Source: Cryptomeria japonica (taxonomy: Eukaryota; Streptophyta; Pinopsida; Cupressales; Cupressaceae). From it: a stretch of DNA of 64,000 nucleotides. Below, piece by piece: positions 56,938 through 64,000 of this stretch. Both the position numbers and the translations under genes were made by a program. The notes under the pieces were generated by a model. The model had not been told where the DNA came from. It made no database searches and saw nothing but the letters and a program-made list of their open reading frames with translations. The stretch lies in assembly GCF_030272615.1 (NCBI RefSeq), contig NC_081406.1:265840192-265904191 (forward strand). The letters are read 5' to 3'. Every line of letters starts with the position of its first letter. The first letter of the stretch is position 1.

Positions 56938-58098
56938 ATGGATTTTGGTTTGTAGAGACAACTTTTTGTCACATTTGATGATCTTGATGCAACAAGAAAT
57001 GAAATAAGTTCCTTAAGAAGAAATTTGAATGAAGTAGAAGACTTCATCAAAGATTTAAAGGATCAAGTAAACACTTCAAGAAACAAGAGGAAAGAGCTAA
57101 TGGACAAGCTGAAGGAGAAAGAAGCTCAAAGCATGGAAAATCAAGACAAAGCTGATGAATGTGATAAGCTTGCTAGGGAGGATGTTGTATTGAAGAATGA
57201 GATTGAATCCATTGTGATGAAGCTGACTAAGGAGATTGAAGACTGAAAGAAGAATGAAGAAAGTTTGACTCAATCATTGAAAGATAGATCAGATGAATTC
57301 TTTAGGCTTACCTATGAGAATGATCAGTTGAAGCTTGAGTTGACACAATCAAGGAATGATGGTCAATATCTTGAAAAATAGATTGTTGCCCTAAGAGATG
57401 AACTTGCTACTGCAAATGAATACAAAGACAAATTCAATGCTAGCTCAGCAAGGCTAGATGAGATGTTGGACAGTTAGAGACATGGAAAAGACATGAGAGG
57501 ACATGGATTTGAGAAAGGAGAATCCTCTTGTTCTAGATAAAGCAATGCATATCCTAATCATAAGAAGGGAAAGACTCCTCCAGTAAGACAACCTAATGCC
57601 TATAAATTCAATGGTAGATGTTTCACTTGCAATAAATTTGGTCATATGGAGAATCAATGCAAAAGTAGGATGAACAATGGAATGAATAATATGAACAATG
57701 GTCCTACCTTTACCGGTTAGTGTTTCATATGCAATAACTTTGGTCACAAGTCAAACATGTGCATAACAGTAATGAATAATTTTTAGAACAAGAGATGTTA
57801 TGCTTGTGGGATGTTTGGACATATTTCTAACCAATGTAGGATGAGACCAAATTAGGTGAATTTCAGACCTATACAAAGAAATATTGTTTGTCGTGCATGC
57901 AACAAAACCGGTCACATTGCAAAATTTTGTAGAAGCAAGAATGCTCCAGTAGATAAGAGAAAAGCTAATGAAAAGGAAAAGGCGAAGGTAGAAGAGATTA
58001 ATAACAAGCATGAGAAGATGTGGGTCAGGGAAGATGAATCCAAAACAAATGGTGGATCTATGCCTGAATCTGATGCAGGATCTTCATCTGGTAACTAA
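56938..58098 (+). pseudogene. E2 ORF1: coiled coil plus four CCHC zinc knuckles
   Basis: ATG 56938, 55 nt after the primer site as in E1. A single frame of about 386 codons with eight or so point stops (first at 56953, then 57244 and others) and no frameshift. Coiled coil: NEVEDFIKDLKDQVN, NKRKELMDKLKEKE (E1 has NKRKELCEQM). Knuckles from 57619 to 57930: CFTCNKFGHMENQC, CFICNNFGHKSNMC, CYACGMFGHISNQC and CRACNKTGHIAKFC, all four complete. Lys/Glu-rich tail and Ser/Gly end. Probably a gag-like nucleic-acid-binding protein. Confidence 0.88.
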
Positions 58099-58490
58099 GG
58101 CATTTTGCCTTAGGGGGTAGCATCTTCATGCACAATCTTGCACAACCCCCTTAAAGAGATCTATGATTGATAAAGGTTGATTGCAAATGCTTGGAGACAA
58201 TTATTCAAAATTCATCATCCGATCGATTAAATTATGTTGAACAAGACATCCGGTTAAGCTTTACGGTTGCATTTATTTTAACTTAAAGTTAGGGTTTTCA
58301 AAGTTAAAAGGATAAAAATGTGAATCAGTTCTCACTTTGGAAGCAAATAATTGAAGCTACAGAGCAAGGAAAACTAGTTTTCAATGTGATCAAAAGGCTT
58401 GAGGTGATTTGACAAGGAGTTCTTGTGCATTCGACAGAAGAAAAAGGTATTTACTGAACTATGTTTTATCCTTTGAACGCTAAATTTCTT
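58099..58490 (+). other. E2 spacer between ORF1 and ORF2
   Basis: About 390 bp. A frame ending near 58460 is not recognisable. No promoter or splice site assigned. Confidence 0.6.
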
Positions 58491-60092
58491 ATGGTGTCTT
58501 CTTCTGTTGATAATCCTTTGGTAGTAGAAATTTATGAGAAAGCAAGGCCTAAATTTAAAATACATCCTTTTAAGTATGTTGAGGAGGATCCCAATGGTGC
58601 ATTTTCATCCATTCCATACAGAGTTTTGCACGTTGATTATGTTGGGGCATACATTCACTGCACAATTGAGGAAACTAAAAATAACGATATCATAGCCTTG
58701 TATACTGAGTAGATAACGGATGAAGTTGGAAACCCCAAATTGAAATATGCACAATTACAAAGGAAGGTTTGCATGTAGTTTGTTCATTTTTTGACATTCC
58801 ATGAGGATGAATGGGTGAGTTATATTTTGAGCCATGTCCATGATGAATTTATATGGTTGGATAGACCCTACAAGATAATCAAGAAGGAAATCCATGCAGT
58901 TACATACCTGAATCAAACCGGTGAAAAACCTAATTTGAGAAAGGTGACAAACCCAACTGTCACAAAGCTAACTGATGCTCAATTTGATAGCAGGTCAATG
59001 ACGATTAATGATATCTTAGAGCATGATGTTAGATTTGCATCAATGAGTATTGGTTATAAATTTTATCAATCTAGTAGATTGAATTCAGTCTCCGATACTA
59101 TGATATATATAGCTTATTAGATGGTGAAAGAGGATATGCAGTATGACTTGTGCACAGTTCTTCTTGAAGATCTCTTGAGCAATTTGAAGAAAATCAAAAC
59201 TGACAATGTCCCGGTAATCATGGGAATTGACACTCCAAAGGACAAAGATAAAAGAATTCTCCCACATATCTCCATCAACTTTGATAGACTGCTTGACATT
59301 GGGTAGATGTCTCCAACTAAAAGGATGATTGTTGTTGTAGCAGTCGAGGCTCAAGCTAGTCAGGACTTGGTTAAATTAGACACCGAGGAAAAGAAGCTAG
59401 TTGAGATGTTTATAGGTGTTTTGCAAATATTGGTACCAGATCTGCAATTAGATCCAAATTCTAACCCCTCTAGCAAGCTCTTACAGTTAATCAACAATAT
59501 CAACACCACTTTTGAGTCATTGGAGAAGACAACCACTAAGAAAGTATTAGACAGATTGAAAGAGGTGCGAATGCAGACCTTCCAGAAGATGATTGAAGAT
59601 GATAGAGTCAGATTGAATAAAGGACTGCAAACTATCTCTGAGACATTTAATGAAGGAGGATACATATATAAGTCATTCCTTATACTGCCCAAATTTACAT
59701 CAGACATAGACAAGCAGATCAATGTTTTCCAGGGACAGCTTGATAGTATCTCAGTCATTTGATTCCAATGTTTCCCTTGCCAGTAGTGTTGAAGGTCAGG
59801 TGATGGCTCTAACTAATCAAATCTCAAGCCTAAATTTAGAAAAGGACAAATACTTAGGCGTTTTGGTGAAATCCAGAACCTTATTGCTCCCCGGATGGAC
59901 ACCATGTTGAGTAATAAAGTTGATTGCTTGAAGACAATGGCACAACCAGTTATGACTGAGTTGAAAGATGTGGAGATATATGCTTATGTTTTTAGTGCTT
60001 TTATCACAGTTTTGGAGAACTTGGAGAATAGATGGGACACACACTTAAGCTTTTTGAAGACTATTTTTGCAGATATCTTCAAGTATGTATAG
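58491..60092 (+). pseudogene. E2 ORF2: relative of E1 ORF2
   Basis: ATG 58491 (MVSSSVDNPLVVEIYEKARP) aligns with the E1 start. One frame spans most of 58491-60092 with stops at 58710, 59118, 59304, 59760 and others, and a local shift near 59760-59890. Shared blocks with E1: HDEFIWLDRPYKI, FDSRSMTINDI, LLEDLLSNLKKIKTD, and near the end MQTFQKMIEDDRVRLNK and DIDKQINVF. The basic linker of E1 is shorter here. The protein is helical at its C-terminus and of unknown function. No protease, RT or integrase motif. Confidence 0.8.
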
Positions 60093-60294
60093 AATATCTG
60101 GTATATACCCCTGTATATAAGTTTTTGTGTAGCACCCCATCTTTGGCATTTTTGTCAAAGGGGGAGAATAGAGTGAATCATTTATAGAGATGATACAAGT
60201 TTTGAGTTTTTGGTCTAAGAAGGAGCCTTAGAAATTTTTGATCCGGTATATAGGTTGACACTTAGTCATTTTTCCCGAGTGTTGCCATCAATGC

Positions 60295-60307
60295 CAAAGG
60301 GGGAGAT
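60295..60307 (+). promoter_or_regulatory. E2 polypurine tract
   Basis: CAAAGGGGGAGAT directly before the 3' LTR; enclosed by an inverted repeat (60281-60293 with 60367-60379, 12 of 13 pairs). Confidence 0.92.
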
Positions 60308-61238
60308 TGTTGGAAATTGACACTCATCCAGTGTATTCTAGTGCATGAATGATGGTTTATGGTTGTCATTGATGACAACAATCCTTGGAAATTCTATCTG
60401 GTAGTTATGGTTTTTGGTAACCGGTAGAGGAAGTGATCCGATAATATATCACTTGTATTTCAGGATAAGCAAAGCACTTTTGGTCTAGAATCTTTGTAGT
60501 GATTGCGGTGGTGAGATTTGTGCATGGGATGATATGGCCATCATGTAGAAATAATTTAGACTTTATTTGGTTGATCCTCATATGTTTTGGTGATCTGGTC
60601 TAAGCCGACACCCACTTACACCTTACATTGAATATTATGGTTGGACGACTTGATGAATGTTTTATTTTTGATTGCGGATATATATGACTGATGTGGAAGA
60701 TCATTTTGATGGGTGGTATGAGTAAGTAGTGATTGATAAACCTATTTGGTGTAGTTTCACATGCACATTCTTGATCTGGTAGCTGACTGAAAAGCAAAAC
60801 AAAGCAGAGTTGCAATGGTGTTACTATCAAACTTTTTGCACTTAACTGGAACTCATCTAGGCATTGTTTGATGCTATTTTGGAGTTAAATCATTATAGTT
60901 CTCATTGTACATGATATGTAAGTCAGTGAGACTTTCATATTGTAATCTTAGTAGTGAGCTCTAGGAAGTGAGCCTAAATGCATGTGCATTCCCCCTTTGT
61001 AATATCTATGTACTCCTGATCATATTATATGAATATTGTGGTTTCCAATCCCACTGTGGTTTTTTCCTTTCCAGGTTTCCATGTAAAAATCTTGGTGTTA
61101 TGATTTTGTGGTTTATTATCTTGTGTTTCTGCATTTTACTTTCTTGAATTTTCTTTGAGTGGTCTAAGAATAATTTTAAAAGTTTATTTATCGATAGAAC
61201 AATGATTCACCCCCTCTCAGTGTTCCTTGATTCCAACA
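60308..61238 (+). repeat. E2 3' LTR
   Basis: 931 bp, TGTTGGAAATTGACACTC start and GATTCCAACA end; aligns with the 5' LTR with an insertion of about 35 bp near 61110-61150. Confidence 0.93.
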
Positions 61239-61243
61239 ATTAT

Positions 61244-61370
61244 TGTGTTTATCTTTATTCTTGTTGTAATTGATTGAAATTTGAGATTGTGCTTAATTGG
61301 TTCAATCCGGTGAAAACTAATTCACCCCCCACACCCTCTTCTCAGTTTTCCTTCATTATTGTTGCCATCA
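61244..61370 (+). repeat. LTR Z, third piece (3' end)
   Basis: Continues from 55973 after E2. Contains TTCACCCCCCACACCCTCTT and ends GTTGCCATCA before the primer site. Confidence 0.8.
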
Positions 61371-61384
61371 ATTGGTATTAGAGC
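61371..61384 (+). promoter_or_regulatory. Copia-3 primer-binding site (Met tRNA type)
   Basis: ATTGGTATTAGAGC directly after LTR Z, one base from the canonical site. Confidence 0.92.
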
Positions 61385-61426
61385 TAGATCCTTTGGAAGA
61401 AGCTTAACCACCTGAGGAGATCCAAG

Positions 61427-62010
61427 ATGGAATCTTATGTGTTCAAGAAGGAAAGTCCAAGATTTGATGGAAGCAATTATGCTATTTGGAAGGACCGGAT
61501 GGAAGCTCATTTGAAGTATCTAGGAAATGAGTATCGGAAGATTACAAAGAATGTCCACAATGTTGGACTCGTTACTGTTGCTGAGATCAAGGATGTTGAA
61601 CATAACATGAGAGATAAGGAAGAATTGTTGAGTACCTTGACTGATTTAGAGATGACAAATGTGATGGGTTTGAAAATTGCACATGAGATCTAGAAGAAGT
61701 TGGAAACCTTGTATGAAGAAGATTCTCAAGTCAAAGTAGCTAAGTTGCAAAGTTTGAAAGGGGAGTATGAGGCATTGAAGATGGGAGAAGATGAAAACAT
61801 AACATCCTTTATGGCTAAGGTGAATGACCTTGTCATGAACATCAGATGTGCCGGTGGAACTTTTGAAGAATATGAGATTATTGCTAAAGTGTTCAGATCA
61901 TTGCCTTCTGCTTACAAACATAAAGGAGTTGTTATTGATGAAATCTAGAGTATGACTACAGTGACCAGAGACATGTTGGTAGGAAATCTTGTTGTTAGTA
62001 GCAACTAAGA
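61427..62010 (+). pseudogene. Copia-3 gag, N-terminal part
   Basis: ATG 61427. RFDGSNYAIWKDRMEAHL is the typical copia gag start; IKDVEHNMRDKEELLSTLTD, then (after a TAG at 61691) KLETLYEEDSQVKVAKLQSL, MGEDENITSFMAKVNDLV and AKVFRSLPSAYKHKG, matching UBN2-type gag (PF14223) in order. Compared with the Copia-1 gag it is better preserved: two stops in 180 codons. It ends near 62010, where an inverted LTR Z fragment begins, so zinc knuckle and pol are missing from the window. Confidence 0.92.
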
Positions 62011-62029
62011 AGGAAGGTCTTCACCAGAA

Positions 62030-62497
62030 TATAAAACTTAATCACAAAACACAGATCTAATAAATTGTAGTCATAAGACAAATAAGAAAATTTAAAGCAC
62101 AACACACAACACTAAGATTTTGATGTGGAAAACCTAGTTAAGGGAAAATATACGATGGGAACCTACCCACGGTAAGATGATACTCTACAGTAGTATGTGA
62201 AAATATTACAATGGGGAATGTACATGCATTCAGGCACACTACTCAAAAGATAATGGTCTGGAAGGCTGCAACTCTCAAGGAAGTCTCACTGACTTACAAC
62301 AAGATTCGCACTACAATCCGAAAGAAAAGAACTAAAAGAATAACATCTCCAAATGCCTTATCACAATTCCAGTTAAGCACAGATGTTTTCTCTGCAAAAC
62401 CAATCTCTTCTCAAACTCAACACCAAAGGATAGATCACTTGTTCGCACATAAACCTCTCTCTGAAAATAGACATATAACTAATGGACTTGTAAAGCA
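62030..62497 (-). repeat. LTR Z fragment, minus strand
   Basis: Reverse-complement match to the second and third pieces of LTR Z (blocks around CATGCATTCAGGCACACTACTC and AAGCACAACACACAACAC). It lacks the LTR 3' end, so it is a truncated, inverted copy. Confidence 0.75.
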
Positions 62498-62499
62498 CT

Positions 62500-63584
62500 A
62501 AAAGGGGGGGGGGTGAATCAGTGACACCAAAAACAATACTACTTTAAACACTGACTGGTAGATATAACTAACAAGTTTGTTAAAAAATATGCATGCAATC
62601 CAAAATGATATAACAACATCCATAATAAGTAAAACTTCCACCATAACACAAGTGTTTATACTTGGAAAACCCAAATAAGTAAAAACCACGATGAGATGGG
62701 ACTCACAAGTTAACTATCTGCAGTAATAGATAACTGACTGATTAAGGTCTACAAAAGGTTGCTCTTCTAGAAGTGAATCCTATTAAAGATCCCAAAGCTT
62801 AGTTAAAAGCTATACCCTGTAAAAGATAGTACCCTATAAGGAGTAACCTCGATAGAGGATTTCTGAATCCAAACTAATGGATCACCTGGTTAGAGGATTT
62901 GTACAATGAAGCTTATTAGATCTTACCCAGTTAGGGGATTTGAGTGTTGCAGTGATTAGAAAATAATAGGTGGCATGATCTAGTAGTAGCAGAAATTGCT
63001 TGTATAGATCCTCTTCTGCACACTCAACACTTCATTACCAACATACTATGCAACTTAACACTTCTACCTTCACATCAAATCATCACATAACATATCACCT
63101 TTGCTCATACAAAATAATTTATTGTGGTGTCAATATATAGACATTTAGATTTCATAACGGCCTCTCGAAATCATATCACAATTTCCTAGGTGCAGTGTAT
63201 CTGGTCAAACAATCATAACTCATCACAAAAATACTGCCAAAAATTATCGATAAGGATAACTCATCACAACTAGTGATAACTCATCACATAATCAATGAAT
63301 ACCGGTTGGAATTAAACATATAAACCATTTATCCTTTGATGCTCCTTTGATAATCTTTGTTGGATCTTCAGGTTGATGTCGAGTTATGTATATCCATTGG
63401 TTGTATCCATGTATATACCAGTTATCACCATGTATCGGTTAGATATAAACCTCTAGTATACCGGTTGTAATATAAACAACTTTGAAGTCACACCGGTAGA
63501 CAATATGAACATATGTGTGTGTATGTGTTTCATCAATGATAACATATGATGAAGTTATTCATTATAATCATCATCAAGCCAACA
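62500..63584 (-). repeat. LTR of family X, minus strand (3' LTR)
   Basis: Ends TCATCAAGCCAACA, i.e. TGTTGGCTTGATGATG in element sense, the same start as 34285. G-run at 62504-62515 (C-run in element sense). Followed by the PPT at 63585, so the element body lies to the right. Confidence 0.85.
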
Positions 63585-63597
63585 ATCTCACCCTTTG
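63585..63597 (-). promoter_or_regulatory. Family X polypurine tract
   Basis: Minus strand CAAAGGGTGAGAT before TGTTGGCTTG; one base from the E1/E2 tract. Confidence 0.88.
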
Positions 63598-63772
63598 GCA
63601 TTGATGGCAACACTTAGAAAATTTTACAGTAATACCGCTAAGTGTGTTTACAAAAAAAATTTATACACAAATACATATACTCCCCCTTACTACATACAAC
63701 ATACAAAATTTTCACAACACACATACATATTTCTACTTCCCCTTTGACAACAATGCCAAATTGAAAAGAAAA

Positions 63773-63814
<42 letters not shown>

Positions 63815-64000
63815 AAGTTTGTATCAAAATGTTTTACATATACAATTACTTAGAAAATCTGAATCAAGATGTATGCATTGGAATCCTCAAAAAAATGTCA
63901 CTAAAGTTACGCTTCAATTGAGAAAAAGGATGTTCACATGTCTCCAACAAGTTCTAAGTGATCTCAATTGTGGTCATGATCTGAATATGGAACTCTTCCA
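63598..64000 (-). other. 3' interior of the family X element
   Basis: Non-coding, with CTCCCCCTTAC and CCCCTTTGACAACAATGCCAA, like the same region of E1 (42810-42950). Coding sequence, if any, lies beyond the window. Confidence 0.65.
63776..63812. repeat. (TA)n microsatellite
   Basis: About 18 uninterrupted TA dinucleotides. Confidence 0.97.

Larger units (their letters stand above)
55974..61238 (+). mobile_element. E2: pol-less LTR element with two ORFs, plus strand
   Basis: LTRs at 55974-56869 and 60308-61238, a Met-tRNA-like primer site, a PPT (CAAAGGGGGAGAT) and an imperfect target duplication. The 3.4-kb interior has only ORF1 and ORF2, the same two proteins as E1 in the same order, although DNA identity between the elements is low. 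This shows that the two-ORF plan is a family trait and not a chance deletion of pol. Inserted in LTR Z. Confidence 0.88.
38485..62010 (+). mobile_element. Copia-3: copia element whose 5' LTR (family Z) holds two nested insertions
   Basis: LTR Z starts TGTTGTGGTCATTGATG at 38485 and ends CCATCA at 61370. It is split into 38485-39179, 55489-55973 and 61244-61370 by Tat-B (TTGAG duplications) and E2 (GTTAT/ATTAT duplications). A Met-tRNA primer site and copia gag follow. Net LTR length is about 1.3 kb. The element then breaks at about 62010, where an inverted piece of LTR Z begins. Confidence 0.82.

Noticed and set aside
42769-63597. Met-tRNA-like sequences as tRNA genes
   Set aside because: Only the 12-14-base complement used as primer site is present; no cloverleaf could be drawn.
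63776-63812. (TA)n tract as an origin or promoter
   Set aside because: A simple microsatellite in the 3' interior of element X.

Overview
This window is a block of nested, decayed LTR retrotransposons from a large, AT-rich seed-plant genome. A conifer or other gymnosperm is my best guess, because there is no single-copy host gene, nesting is three deep, and both Ty1/copia and Ty3/gypsy (Tat and Athila) lineages with leaders over 1 kb are present; the species cannot be read from the sequence. I found no rRNA gene, tRNA gene or convincing host gene. Nearly every reading frame belongs to an element and is broken by stops.

Left half (1-30.2 kb). A copia element (Copia-1, plus strand) enters from the left edge. 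A complete 15.2-kb Tat-lineage gypsy element (Tat-1, minus strand, 2122-17340, target duplication GCTAC) and a complete 11.1-kb Athila-lineage element (Athila-1, plus strand, 18425-29523, target duplication TGGAT) cut it into three pieces. The copia reading frame resumes across both insertions. Tat-1 has gag, protease, reverse transcriptase, two RNase H domains and integrase, plus an antisense plant-mobile-domain gene between integrase and the 3' LTR. Athila-1 has gag, pol and a third sense ORF in the position of the env-like gene.

Middle (30.2-38.5 kb). No coding sequence. It holds an LTR of a family called X here, an LTR with primer-binding site and leader of a third Tat-like element (Tat-C), and two short-unit tandem arrays.

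Right half (38.5-64 kb). One copia LTR (family Z, Copia-3) starts at 38485 and ends at 61370. It is interrupted by Tat-B (39180-55483, target duplication TTGAG) and by a small element, E2 (55974-61238). Tat-B carries the related element E1 (42030-48499). E1 and E2 lack pol and share a two-ORF plan: a coiled-coil protein with four CCHC zinc knuckles, and a long unidentified protein. Tat-B has been rearranged internally: its body, 39372-54296, is inverted relative to its outer LTRs, with inverted duplications at both breakpoints. The window ends in a minus-strand family X element.

Themes for follow-up: (1) 19-22-bp degenerate tandem arrays in the leaders of three Tat-like elements and in one unassigned region; (2) the pol-less E1/E2 family; (3) an inverted repeat that encloses the polypurine tract and 3' LTR start in E1 and E2, with a weaker form in X; (4) the staggered-break inversion in Tat-B; (5) accessory genes captured by three different kinds of element.
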